In this document: one piece after another, positions 27,626-36,688 of the stretch
Position numbering within the stretch: the first letter of the stretch is position 1
Layout: each line of letters opens with the position of its first letter
Assembly (NCBI GenBank): GCA_041946825.1
Contig: JBHGBD010000019.1
Span: forward strand, 25,588 to 89,587
Source: CAZTHM01 sp041946825
Lineage (GTDB): Bacteria; Acidobacteriota; Terriglobia; UBA7540
DNA: 64,000 nucleotides
Direction of reading: 5' to 3'
Notes under the pieces: model-generated
The model's input: the letters and a program-made list of their open reading frames with translations, nothing else
Told to the model about the DNA's origin: nothing
The model's database searches: none
Position numbers and translations under genes: made by a program

Positions 27626-30439
27626 ATGAAACGCCTGATATACATCCTGGCCCTGGCAAGCCTGGTGGTGTTATCGCTGACGGTGCTGGCGGTTGAGCCG
27701 GCGCGCGCCGAGGAAGAAGAACCGGCGCCAGGCGTGGCTCGCGTCAGCCTGATTAACGGGGACGTTTCGGCGATGCGCGGCGACTCCGGCGACTGGGTCG
27801 CGACGACCGTCAACGCCCCTCTGGTGCATGGCGACAAAGTCGCAACCGGCGAGAAGTCGCGCAGCGAAATCCAGCTCGATTCGGCGAATACCCTGCGGCT
27901 GGCCGCGAGCACGGAAGTCAAGGTTGCCGACTTAACCCGCACGCGCATCCAGTTGCAGGTGGCGCAGGGTTTGGTCACCTACTCCGTGATGAAGGAGAAC
28001 GAGGCGGACATTGAGATTGACACTCCCAACATGGCCGTTCGGCCGGTCAAGGAGGGCATGTACCGCATCGAGGTGCGGTCGCCCTCGGAGACCCTCCTGA
28101 TCGTGCGCAAGGGCGAGGCGGATGTTTCGACGCCCCAAGGGAGCACGACGGTCAAGGAAGGCAAACTCATCACCGTTCTCGGCGCGGACAATCCCGAGTA
28201 TCAGATTGCCAGCGCGCCCGGCAAAGATGATTGGGACAAGTGGAACAAGGACCGCGACGACGATATTCGCGACGCGCGCAGCTATCGCTATGCGACGCGC
28301 TACTACACCGGCGCGCAGGACCTTGACCGCTACGGGCGGTGGGTCAATGTGCCCGGTTACGACTACGTTTGGTCGCCTTACGCGGATCCCAATTGGGCGC
28401 CGTATCGCTCTGGAAGCTGGGTTTGGGAGCCCTATTGGGGCTGGACGTGGGTTTCCTATGAGCCCTGGGGTTGGGCGCCGTACCACTACGGACGCTGGTT
28501 CGTCTATGGCAGCTCCTGGTATTGGTGGCCAGGGCATCACTATTATGGATATTACCCGACTTGGGCGCCGGCTTACGTGTCCTTCATCGGATTCGGATTC
28601 GGCGGACATAACTGGAGCTTCGGCTTCGGATATGGATACAGTTCCATCGGCTGGTGCGCACTGGGACCTTACGACCGGCATTATCCGTGGTGGGGGCGCC
28701 ACAACACCTATCGCTCCGTGAACATCACGAATATCACGAACGTTACGAACGTGACGAACATCAACAACATCAACGGCGGGCGTGGGACGCCGGTGCGTGG
28801 CCCCGTCCGGACGTACAATTCCAACCTCCAGCAGGCGCTGACCAACGACCGCGTGCGCCGCGGCATTACCGAAGTTTCAACGGAAGATTTCGTACGCGGG
28901 CGTATCCCCCGGCAGGCTCAGCCGGTCAATGTGACGAATCTGCGGCAGGCGCAAATGGTGCAAGGCGCCGTCCCCGCCGTCCCGACACGCGAAAGCCTGC
29001 GGCCGGTGGACCGCCCGGTGAACACCGCGGCGCTGCCACGGAATGCGAACGCGGCGCAGAACTTCTTCACCCGGCGGCAGCCGCCCGCTGGGCCGCAATC
29101 GTTCACAGCGCGCCAGGCGGAAGTCCGCCAAATGGTTGAACAACGCAACCCGAACGCGGCGGAGGGCGGCAGGCCCGCCACCGCAGCGCAGGCTAGCGGT
29201 CGTGTCGCTGGCAATGCTGCGGTGAACACTGAACGCGGCGGCGCGCAAGCGGGCGCGGCGGCAAGAGTGGGCGCTTCGACTGGCGGCCAACCCGCCGCGG
29301 CGGGCCAGCCTAACTTGCGTGAGGCCCAGGAAGCGCTGCGGAATCGTGAACGCGGAACGGTTGGCGCGCGTCCTGCCGGAGTGCCGGCAGAGCGGGGAAA
29401 CGCGGCAACGGGCAGCACAACTTCCCAGCCGGCCGCTGCGGCCCAACCGGCGCCCAATCGGATGGAAGGTGCGGCTCGCGAAGGCGCTGCGGCTCGAGGC
29501 TGGACGCGATTCGGCCAACCAGCATCGGGAGAAACGGTCCGCACGTCTCCGGCTCCTGTAGGTCGCCAGGAGGCAACTCCTCAGGCTGCCCCTGCCCAAG
29601 GGAACCGGAATCAAACCGTTCGCCCGGCGCCGCAGCAACCGCAGGAGCCGCGTCAGAACTGGCAGCGATTCGGCACCGGTCAGCCTCGGGCCGTGCCCGA
29701 CAGGCCGACAACCACGGGCGCGCCGCAAGCCGCGCGCCCCGCGCCGGCCCAGCGCGAGACTCCCGCGGCTCAATCTCCGCGCCAGTTCGATTCGCGCCCC
29801 GCTCCTTCACAGGGCGGGGGGAATCAGAGCAATTTCCAACGGTTCGGATCCGAATCGCGCCCGGCGCCGACCCAGCGCGAGGCTCCGGCGCCCGAAACGC
29901 CGCGCCGCTTCGAATCGCGTCCCGCTCCTTCGCAGGGCGGGGGGAATCAGAGCAACTTCCAGCGATTCAACTCCGAACCTCGCCCGGCGCCCGCTGAGCG
30001 AAATACGCGGTCTTTCTCCTCAGGCGGAGAATCACAAGGCAGCGGATCGCCGGGCTGGTCGCGGTTCCCATCGCGCAGCGAGGCGCCTCGAAGTTTCGAG
30101 CGGCAGCCCCTCGAGATTCGCAGGTCCATCACCACGGAGCGCGCCGCGCCGCGCGGCTTTGAAGGTGGAGCGAGCCGTGGCGGCAGGAGCGTTGCACCTT
30201 CCGCGCCTTCGCGCAGCTTCGAAGGCGGCGGGAACCGCGGCGGTGGCAGTTGGGGTGGCGGACGCAGCGCGCCCTCGGCCCCGCCAAGGAGTTATAGCGG
30301 CGGTGGCGGCGGCAGGCAGAGCGCCCCACCCGCGCGAAGCTTCGGCGGCGGCGGTGGTGGCGGACGATCGGCGCCCTCCGGCGGCGGACACAGCGCTTCC
30401 GCGCCTCGTGGCGGTGGCAGCAATCACGGAAGACATTAG
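27626..30439 (+). CDS. Exported FecR-domain protein with DUF6600 region and Pro/Gln/Gly-rich repeats
   Basis: A 937-residue exported protein. ATG 27626 follows GGGAGGTGG. The signal peptide is MKRLIYILALASLVVLSLTV, ending near PARAEE. Residues about 40-190 are a FecR-like beta domain (ARVSLINGDVSAMRGDSGDW, LVHGDKVATGEKSR). Residues about 205-350 are dominated by Trp/Tyr repeats typical of DUF6600 (NWAPYRSGSWVWEPYWGW). An Asn-rich stretch (NITNITNVTNVTNINNIN) is followed by a long low-complexity tail rich in Ala, Arg, Pro, Gln, then Gly/Ser. The tail contains a 123-bp tandem duplication. No sigma factor or anti-sigma pairing is seen. A structural or matrix role in the envelope is an inference. 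The next gene is glgB, 143 bp on. Confidence 0.8.
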   Translation: MKRLIYILALASLVVLSLTVLAVEPARAEEEEPAPGVARVSLINGDVSAMRGDSGDWVATTVNAPLVHGDKVATGEKSRSEIQLDSANTLRLAASTEVKVADLTRTRIQLQVAQGLVTYSVMKENEADIEIDTPNMAVRPVKEGMYRIEVRSPSETLLIVRKGEADVSTPQGSTTVKEGKLITVLGADNPEYQIASAPGKDDWDKWNKDRDDDIRDARSYRYATRYYTGAQDLDRYGRWVNVPGYDYVWSPYADPNWAPYRSGSWVWEPYWGWTWVSYEPWGWAPYHYGRWFVYGSSWYWWPGHHYYGYYPTWAPAYVSFIGFGFGGHNWSFGFGYGYSSIGWCALGPYDRHYPWWGRHNTYRSVNITNITNVTNVTNINNINGGRGTPVRGPVRTYNSNLQQALTNDRVRRGITEVSTEDFVRGRIPRQAQPVNVTNLRQAQMVQGAVPAVPTRESLRPVDRPVNTAALPRNANAAQNFFTRRQPPAGPQSFTARQAEVRQMVEQRNPNAAEGGRPATAAQASGRVAGNAAVNTERGGAQAGAAARVGASTGGQPAAAGQPNLREAQEALRNRERGTVGARPAGVPAERGNAATGSTTSQPAAAAQPAPNRMEGAAREGAAARGWTRFGQPASGETVRTSPAPVGRQEATPQAAPAQGNRNQTVRPAPQQPQEPRQNWQRFGTGQPRAVPDRPTTTGAPQAARPAPAQRETPAAQSPRQFDSRPAPSQGGGNQSNFQRFGSESRPAPTQREAPAPETPRRFESRPAPSQGGGNQSNFQRFNSEPRPAPAERNTRSFSSGGESQGSGSPGWSRFPSRSEAPRSFERQPLEIRRSITTERAAPRGFEGGASRGGRSVAPSAPSRSFEGGGNRGGGSWGGGRSAPSAPPRSYSGGGGGRQSAPPARSFGGGGGGGRSAPSGGGHSASAPRGGGSNHGRH
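29788..30030 (+). repeat. 123-bp in-frame tandem duplication inside the FecR protein gene
   Basis: The block starting at 29788 recurs at 29911, offset 123 bp (41 codons). It encodes SRPAPSQGGGNQSNFQRF in both copies, with flanking Pro/Arg/Glu-rich segments diverged. The repeat suggests slippage expansion of the low-complexity tail. Confidence 0.75.
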
Positions 30440-30498
30440 CGCCGACCCATTTCCCGGGTCGAGGCACCTCGTCCCCTACGTGGTGCGTCTTCTTAACT

Positions 30499-30553
30499 TT
30501 CGACTTCTTCAACTTTTGACTCTTCAACTTTTGACTCTTCAACTTTCGACTCC
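30499..30553 (+). repeat. Tandem CTTCAACTTTTGACT units upstream of glgB
   Basis: Three adjacent copies of a 14-15 base unit CTTCAACTTTTGACT, with C/T variation, end 30 bp before the glgB ATG. There is no inverted partner arm here. The same unit, as CTCTTCAACTTTTCGAC, appears in the reverse complement of the 63417-63512 hairpin near the rRNA genes. This indicates a shared repeat family. Confidence 0.7.
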
Positions 30554-30582
30554 TCACTGTCACTTCATGTAGAATCTAAACG

Positions 30583-32808
30583 ATGGCCTCGCGGCTGAAG
30601 CACGTAGGGAAATCCACGGCCTCGCGCGAAGAGATCGAACTCATTCTGTGCGGCGAGCACGCCGACCCCTTTCACATCCTGGGCGCCCATCCGGTGGAAA
30701 TCGACGGCAGGCCCGCCATCGCCATCCGCGCTTTCCTGCCGGACGCCGCGGCGATGTGGGTTTTGCGGGATGCGCAGCCCATTCCCTTCACTCGCCTCCA
30801 CACCGACGGGCTCTTCGAGGCGGTATTCCCCGGTGAATCGCAAGTTTTTCCTTACCGCCTTCGTGCGCGAAGCGTGACAGGGCACGAATGGGATTTCGAT
30901 GATCCCTACCGGTTTCCCCCCGTGCTGACGGAATTCGATCTCCACTTGTTGGGCGAGGGGACGCACTTCGACGCCTACGAAAAACTCGGCGCGCACGGCC
31001 GTGAAATCGAAGGCGTACGCGGCGTGGCCTTTGCCGTGTGGGCGCCCAACGCGCACCGCGTCAGCGTGGTCGGGGACTTTAACCAGTGGGACGGTCGGCG
31101 TCATCCCATGCGCGTGCGCGGGTCGAGCGGAATCTGGGAGCTTTTCCTGCCCGGCCTCGGGGAAGGGGATATCTACAAGTTCGAAATCAAGTCGCGAGAA
31201 AACGGCGCGCTACTCTTGAAGGCCGACCCCTTCGCGTTTTATTCCGAGTTACGGCCCAAGACCGCTTCGATCGTCCACGACATCCGCCGCTTCCAGTGGC
31301 GCGACGCCGACTGGATGGCGGAGCGCGAGCGGCGACAGGCTTTGAACGCGCCCATCGCGGTTTACGAAGTCCATCTCGGTTCGTGGATGCGGGCTCCGGA
31401 ATCGAACGCGATGCTCAGCTACCGCGACCTAGCCGAGCGGCTGACGGACTATGTTTTGAAAATGGGGTTTACGCACGTCGAGCTGTTGCCGGTGATGGAG
31501 CATCCGCTGGATGAATCGTGGGGCTACCAGACGACCGGCTACTTCGCGCCCACCAGCCGCCACGGGACACCGGAAGACTTCATGTATTTCGTGGACTACC
31601 TCCACCAGCACGGCATCGGTGTAATCCTCGACTGGGTTCCGGCGCATTTTCCCGGTGACGCGCACGGCCTCGCGTACTTTGACGGCACTTTTCTTTATGA
31701 TCATGCCGACCCGCGCCGCGGCGAGCACCAGGACTGGGGCACGCGGGTTTTCAATTACGCGCGCACGGAAGTCCGCACCTTCCTGTGGAACAGCGCGCTC
31801 TTCTGGCTCGACAAGTATCACGCCGACGGCCTGCGCGTCGACGCCGTCGCTTCCATGCTCTATCTCGATTATTCGCGCAAGGCGGGCGAATGGATTCCCA
31901 ACCGCTACGGTGGAAACGAAGACCTCGAGGCGATTGACTTCATCAAGCGCTTCAACGAACTCGTGCACCGGGAGCATCCCGGGGTGCTGACCATCGCCGA
32001 GGAATCCACGGCGTGGCCGGGTGTGTCACGGCCGACTTACCTGGGCGGGCTCGGCTTCAGCCTGAAATGGAACATGGGCTGGATGCACGACATGCTCCTG
32101 TATTTCTCCAAGGACCCCATCCATCGTAAGTTCCATCACAACAACCTGACGTTCTCGCTGCTTTACGCCTTCACCGAGAATTTTGTCCTGGTGCTTTCCC
32201 ACGACGAGGTCGTGCACGGCAAGCACTCGCTGCTCTCTAAAATGCCGGGCAACACATGGCAGCAATTCGCCAACCTCCGCGCGCTTTACGCCTTCCTGAT
32301 CGCGCACCCGGGGAAAAAGATGCTTTTCATGGGTGGCGAGTTCGGCCAGTGGATCGAATGGAACGCCAACCAGAGCCTCGATTGGCACCTGCTCGATTAC
32401 GAGCCTCATCAGCAACTCCAGCGCCTGGTGGGGGACTTGAATCGACTCTATCGCGCCGAGCCGGCATTGCACGAAGTCGATTTTGAGCACACGGGGTTCG
32501 AGTGGGTGGACTTCCACGACGCCGATCAGTCGGTGATCATCTTCTTGCGGCGCGCGCGGAACCGCGAGCAGCATGTCGTGGTGGCATGCAACTTCACTCC
32601 CGTGCCGCGAACCGGCTACAGGGTGGGTGTGCCTGCGGCGGGTTTCTATCGCGAACTCTTGAACAGCGACGACAGCCAGTACGGCGGCAGCGGCCTTACC
32701 AACGGCCCCGGCGTCCAAGCCATCCAACAGCCCTGGCACAACCAGCCGTGCTCCATCACGCTGACCTTGCCGCCGCTGGGAGTGGCGATCCTGAAGCCGG
32801 AAACTTAG
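30583..32808 (+). CDS. glgB: 1,4-alpha-glucan branching enzyme
   Basis: A 741-residue GH13 branching enzyme that forms alpha-1,6 branches in glycogen. The length and order are those of the long GlgB form: an N1 domain (DPFHILGAHPVE), a CBM48 domain (AFAVWAPNAHRVSVVGDFNQWDG), then the (beta/alpha)8 barrel. Catalytic positions are visible: nucleophile Asp in DGLRVDAVASMLYLDYSR, acid/base Glu in TIAEESTAWPGV, and stabilising Asp in LSHDEVVHGKHSL. The C-terminal beta domain ends normally (PLGVAILKPE). No other glg gene is adjacent, so glycogen genes are dispersed or linked to the trehalose loci elsewhere. Confidence 0.96.
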   Translation: MASRLKHVGKSTASREEIELILCGEHADPFHILGAHPVEIDGRPAIAIRAFLPDAAAMWVLRDAQPIPFTRLHTDGLFEAVFPGESQVFPYRLRARSVTGHEWDFDDPYRFPPVLTEFDLHLLGEGTHFDAYEKLGAHGREIEGVRGVAFAVWAPNAHRVSVVGDFNQWDGRRHPMRVRGSSGIWELFLPGLGEGDIYKFEIKSRENGALLLKADPFAFYSELRPKTASIVHDIRRFQWRDADWMAERERRQALNAPIAVYEVHLGSWMRAPESNAMLSYRDLAERLTDYVLKMGFTHVELLPVMEHPLDESWGYQTTGYFAPTSRHGTPEDFMYFVDYLHQHGIGVILDWVPAHFPGDAHGLAYFDGTFLYDHADPRRGEHQDWGTRVFNYARTEVRTFLWNSALFWLDKYHADGLRVDAVASMLYLDYSRKAGEWIPNRYGGNEDLEAIDFIKRFNELVHREHPGVLTIAEESTAWPGVSRPTYLGGLGFSLKWNMGWMHDMLLYFSKDPIHRKFHHNNLTFSLLYAFTENFVLVLSHDEVVHGKHSLLSKMPGNTWQQFANLRALYAFLIAHPGKKMLFMGGEFGQWIEWNANQSLDWHLLDYEPHQQLQRLVGDLNRLYRAEPALHEVDFEHTGFEWVDFHDADQSVIIFLRRARNREQHVVVACNFTPVPRTGYRVGVPAAGFYRELLNSDDSQYGGSGLTNGPGVQAIQQPWHNQPCSITLTLPPLGVAILKPET

Positions 32809-32851
32809 GGGTCAGCGCGTGGGCAACCCCCGACGGTCGGTCATGAGGCTG

Positions 32852-33418
32852 CTAATGCCAAATGACGTCGCCGAAATCCCATTCCCACTCCGTAATCTCG
32901 ACAACCTTCCATTTTCTCGCAGCGATTCTGGTCATGCGGACTTTGCCGTGCCTGCTTCCACTCCTGATATCAACCAGGGCCGTCCCATGAGAGATCTGGG
33001 TCCGTCCTGAGGAAAAATCCCCCAACCATGCAGAGTCGGGAGGAGCCAAGGCGTTGTTGAATGCGCTTTGGTACCATTGGACAATATCCGATCGCACTCG
33101 CAGTCTCCAATAGATTCTTTCCTCGTAAGTCAGTGGAGCATCCTCGCAGCGCGGGGTTGTTTCGCACTCCGAAGATTTGTCCTTGGCCTTTGCTCGGGAT
33201 TCTTCCGACGATCTAACGAACTTTTCTCCTGCGCTTTCGGCAATCCCATCTACGTCAAAGTATTTGGTGAATTCGCGATAGTCGTGATTCCTGTACGCTC
33301 GTCGAATCCTGTACAAACTGTACTCCGGCGTTTCTACCCACCAGCGGACGTACAACGCCGATGCAGAGGCAACGACAATAAGGGCCGTTATCCATGGAAT
33401 CCACCGACGTGCTTTCAC
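32852..33418 (-). CDS. Membrane-anchored hypothetical protein (DUF2939-like)
   Basis: A 188-residue protein with one N-terminal membrane helix (WIPWITALIVVASASALYV) and a periplasmic remainder. The segment PEYSLYRIRRAYRNHDYREFTKYFDVDGIAES has the spacing of DUF2939 proteins (short-lived helices before a Vx-D core). A Cys pair (ECETTPRCEDA) may form a disulfide outside the membrane. The rest is a beta-rich domain. Function is unknown. It lies between glgB and the RND efflux operon and is convergent with glgB. Confidence 0.55.
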   Translation of the reverse strand: MKARRWIPWITALIVVASASALYVRWWVETPEYSLYRIRRAYRNHDYREFTKYFDVDGIAESAGEKFVRSSEESRAKAKDKSSECETTPRCEDAPLTYEERIYWRLRVRSDIVQWYQSAFNNALAPPDSAWLGDFSSGRTQISHGTALVDIRSGSRHGKVRMTRIAARKWKVVEITEWEWDFGDVIWH

Positions 33419-33518
33419 GGAATTCCCCCTACTTCAACGCGACCGAGTACACACATGGTATCATACACCCTCTTCTAAAGCCCTTGCGAGATCGTCGCGC
33501 ACGGCAAACATGCCGCTT

Positions 33519-36500
33519 TTATTCTTTTTCTGCGGGAACAGGGACGTGATCGGGCGCGCCGGCCTGCCACCAGTTAAGCAGTCGCGTTCCCCAATCATCA
33601 AGGTAGGTATAAACCACCGGCACGACAATCAAAGTGAGTAATGTTGAAGTAATGAGGCCGCCGATGACCGCGCGCGCCATGGGGGCGCGAAACTCCGCGC
33701 CCGAGCCTATCGCGAAGGCCAGAGGCAGCATGCCGAAGATCATCGCCGTGGTGGTCATGATGATGGGGCGCAAGCGAACCTGGGCGGCGCGCACCAGCGC
33801 CGCCGAGCGGTCCACGCCCTCGCGGCGCTGGCGGTTGGTGTAGTCGATCAGCAGGATGGCGTTCTTGGTGACCAAACCCATCAGCATGATCAGGCCGATC
33901 ATCGACATGATGTTGAGGTTGTCGTGGGTCATCCAGAGCGTCAGTGCGACACCGACCAGGGAGAGGGGCAGCGAGAGCATGATCGCCAGCGGATGAAAGA
34001 AGCTGCGGAATTGCGAGGCGAGGATCGCATAAATGAAGATCACCGCCAGAATCAGCGCGCGGTAGATATAATAGAAAGTTTCGCCGAGGTCCTCGGCCTG
34101 GCCCGTATAGTTGATTTGGATTCCGGCGGGGAGCTGTAGCTGCGCGTTTTTGGCTTTGAGATCTTCGAGGATCGTGCCGAGGGGGCGATCCTGGATCGAA
34201 GCCATGACGCGGACCTCGCGCAGCAGGTCGCGGCGGCGAATAATGGACGGGGCCTCGGAGTCTTCCAGCGCCGCGACCTGGGTCAGCGGCACGGAGGCGC
34301 CCGAACCGGGCACCGCCCCCAACACCGGCACGTAGATATCCGCCAAATCATCCCGCAGCCGCCGCTGATCTTCGTCCAACCGCACGCGCACGTCGTAGGC
34401 ATCGCCATCCTCGTCCTGGAATTGCGAGACGATGTCCCCCGCGATCAAGCCGCGCACCATCGAGGAGACGGTGCCGAGGTCAAGCCCGAGATCGGAAGCG
34501 GCCTTGCGGTCGAGGCGCACGCGGATTTCGGGGCGGGGATCTTCGCGGCTCGAGTCCACGTCGGCGGTGCCGGCAGTGGCTTTGGCGTTGTCGACAACGC
34601 GCCGCCCCACTTCGTCGATGCGCGCCAGGTCGGTGCCGCGCACGCTCACCTGCAGCGGCTGACCTTCGCCCGCCATGTACTCGACTTCGCCGACGATCGA
34701 GCGCAGCGCCGGCCAGCGCGCCAGTTCCGCGCGCAACACTTGGCGAAGCTCGAAGTCCGTGATGCGGCGCTCGCCCTTGGGTTTGAGTTTGACATAGATC
34801 GCGCCCTCGTTCACCGGGGTCGTTCCGCCCGCGCCGACGGTTACGAACGAGTAGGCGATTTCAGGATGGCGGTTCAGAACTTTGGTCACGCGACGGCCGA
34901 CGTCGGCGGTCTCGCGCAGGGTCGTTCCCGGCGGCATTTTGTAGGAAACCTGGAACTCCCCGCGGTCGTAGTCGGCCATGAAGGCGCTCCCCAGCCGCCC
35001 GAAGATGACAAAGCTCACCGCGATGGAGGCTGCGGCGAAACCGATCACAGCGCCGCGATGGCGCAGCGACCAGCCCAGGCCGCGGGCGAGCACGGCGTGC
35101 AGATCCTCGAACTTGCGGTTGGCGCTTTCGAGCACGCGGCTCAGCCAGCCTTTGCGGCGCCCGGCTTCGATCGAAGGGTCGTACCAGCGCGAGGAGAGCA
35201 TCGGGTCGAGCGTGAAGGAAACGAACAGCGAGACGAGCACGGCGAAACCCACCGTCATACCGAACTGATAGAAGAAGCGGCCGACGATTCCACCCATAAA
35301 CGCCACGGGGATGAAGACCGCGATGATGGTGAAGGTTGTGGCCATGACGGCAAGGCCGATTTCCGCCGTTCCCTCGATGGCGGCGGTCATGTGGTCGGCG
35401 CCCTGCTCCATGTGGCGGACGATGTTTTCGCGCACGACGATCGCGTCGTCGATCAGCATACCGATGGCGAGCGAAAGCCCCATCAGCGTCATGACGTTGA
35501 GCGTGAAGCCCAGCGCGCGCATGATGATGAACGCGCTGATCACCGAGATGGGGAGCGTCACCCCGGTGATGACCGTGCTTCGCCAGCTGTTCAGAAAACA
35601 GAAGACAACCAGGACAGTGAGAAGGGCGCCAAGCACCAGTGTCGTCGTCACATCCTCGACCGACTCACGGATGAAGGTTGAGTTGTCCTGCACAACGCGC
35701 AACTCGACGCCGGGCGGCATCTCCGCCTGCAACGCCGAGAGGCTGGCCTTCACGTGATCGGCCACCTCCACGGTGTTTGCGCCGGTCTGCTTCTGGATCT
35801 GCAGCGCCAATGCCGGCTCGCCGTCGAGAAGCGAGAAGCTGCGTTGCTCTTCGATACCATCCCTGACCCCCCCCAGCATCGCAAGCGTGATCGGGAAGCC
35901 GCCGCGCTCCGTGACAATCAGCCCGTTGAAGTCGCGCGGCTGTGCGGCGCGGCCTGCCACGCGCACCAGCGATTCGCGCGGCCCCTGGTCAAGTTTGCCG
36001 GCGGGAATATCGAGATTCTCGCGCCGCAGCGCTTCCGCGACGTCGAAATAGGTCAGCCCGTAGGCCTTCAGCTTGTCACGGTCGAGCAGGATTTGAATCT
36101 CGCGCCGCGCCGCGCCCACCAGGCGCACCTGGCCCACTCCGGAAATGTTCTCCAGCCGCCGCTTCAGCACCTTTTCGGAAAGCGTCGTCAGCGCTTTGCG
36201 GTCGAGCGTGGGAGAGAGCACGGCGATGGAAAGAATCGGCAGCTCGTCAAATCGGATCTGCTGGATGACCGGCTCCTTCACCTCGCGCGGGAAGAGGCTG
36301 CGAATGCCGTTGATCTTGCTCTGCACTTCCAGCAGCGCGGTGTTGATGTTTTTTCCGAGGTCGAATTCCACCACCACGCTCGACAGGCCCTCCGTCGTCA
36401 CCGAGCTGACGTGGCGGATGCCGCCGATGGGATTGACGGCTTCCTCGATGCGCTTCGAGACTTCCGTCTCCACAGTTTCCGGCGCCACGCCGGGATAGGT

Positions 36501-36647
36501 CGTCGTGATGCTGATTACCGGGATATCGATATTGGGGAAGAGGTCGATCTTCAACTCGACGTAAGAAAAAATCCCAACCACCACCATTGCCACCACCATC
36601 ATGGTGGCGAAAACGGGTTGGCGGATGGAGAGATTAGAAAGAAACAT
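33519..36647 (-). CDS. RND efflux pump inner-membrane transporter, HAE1/AcrB type
   Basis: A 1042-residue RND permease. It has the twelve-helix plan with two large periplasmic loops. The N-terminus is MFLSNLSIRQPVFATMMVV, the TM4 proton-relay pair Asp-Asp sits in GLSLAIGMLIDDAIVVREN, and the second half repeats the pattern (LMGLVTKNAILLIDYTN). It is the last gene of tetR-tolC-mfp-RND and would form a tripartite pump with the other two products. Substrates are probably hydrophobic drugs or bile-like compounds by family. The sequence does not resolve them. It is not of the metal (HME) type. Confidence 0.94.
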   Translation of the reverse strand: MFLSNLSIRQPVFATMMVVAMVVVGIFSYVELKIDLFPNIDIPVISITTTYPGVAPETVETEVSKRIEEAVNPIGGIRHVSSVTTEGLSSVVVEFDLGKNINTALLEVQSKINGIRSLFPREVKEPVIQQIRFDELPILSIAVLSPTLDRKALTTLSEKVLKRRLENISGVGQVRLVGAARREIQILLDRDKLKAYGLTYFDVAEALRRENLDIPAGKLDQGPRESLVRVAGRAAQPRDFNGLIVTERGGFPITLAMLGGVRDGIEEQRSFSLLDGEPALALQIQKQTGANTVEVADHVKASLSALQAEMPPGVELRVVQDNSTFIRESVEDVTTTLVLGALLTVLVVFCFLNSWRSTVITGVTLPISVISAFIIMRALGFTLNVMTLMGLSLAIGMLIDDAIVVRENIVRHMEQGADHMTAAIEGTAEIGLAVMATTFTIIAVFIPVAFMGGIVGRFFYQFGMTVGFAVLVSLFVSFTLDPMLSSRWYDPSIEAGRRKGWLSRVLESANRKFEDLHAVLARGLGWSLRHRGAVIGFAAASIAVSFVIFGRLGSAFMADYDRGEFQVSYKMPPGTTLRETADVGRRVTKVLNRHPEIAYSFVTVGAGGTTPVNEGAIYVKLKPKGERRITDFELRQVLRAELARWPALRSIVGEVEYMAGEGQPLQVSVRGTDLARIDEVGRRVVDNAKATAGTADVDSSREDPRPEIRVRLDRKAASDLGLDLGTVSSMVRGLIAGDIVSQFQDEDGDAYDVRVRLDEDQRRLRDDLADIYVPVLGAVPGSGASVPLTQVAALEDSEAPSIIRRRDLLREVRVMASIQDRPLGTILEDLKAKNAQLQLPAGIQINYTGQAEDLGETFYYIYRALILAVIFIYAILASQFRSFFHPLAIMLSLPLSLVGVALTLWMTHDNLNIMSMIGLIMLMGLVTKNAILLIDYTNRQRREGVDRSAALVRAAQVRLRPIIMTTTAMIFGMLPLAFAIGSGAEFRAPMARAVIGGLITSTLLTLIVVPVVYTYLDDWGTRLLNWWQAGAPDHVPVPAEKE

Positions 36648-36688
36648 AATGCCTCAGTCCGTATGGCGCCATGCCCGGGGGAAGCCGC

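Noticed and set aside
29788..30030. CRISPR-like direct repeat
   Set aside because: Only two copies, in frame and coding for a repetitive protein tail; no spacers.
34422..35681. 419-residue plus-strand frame inside the RND transporter
   Set aside because: His/Asp-rich antisense frame of a conserved membrane protein gene. No ribosome site or domain.
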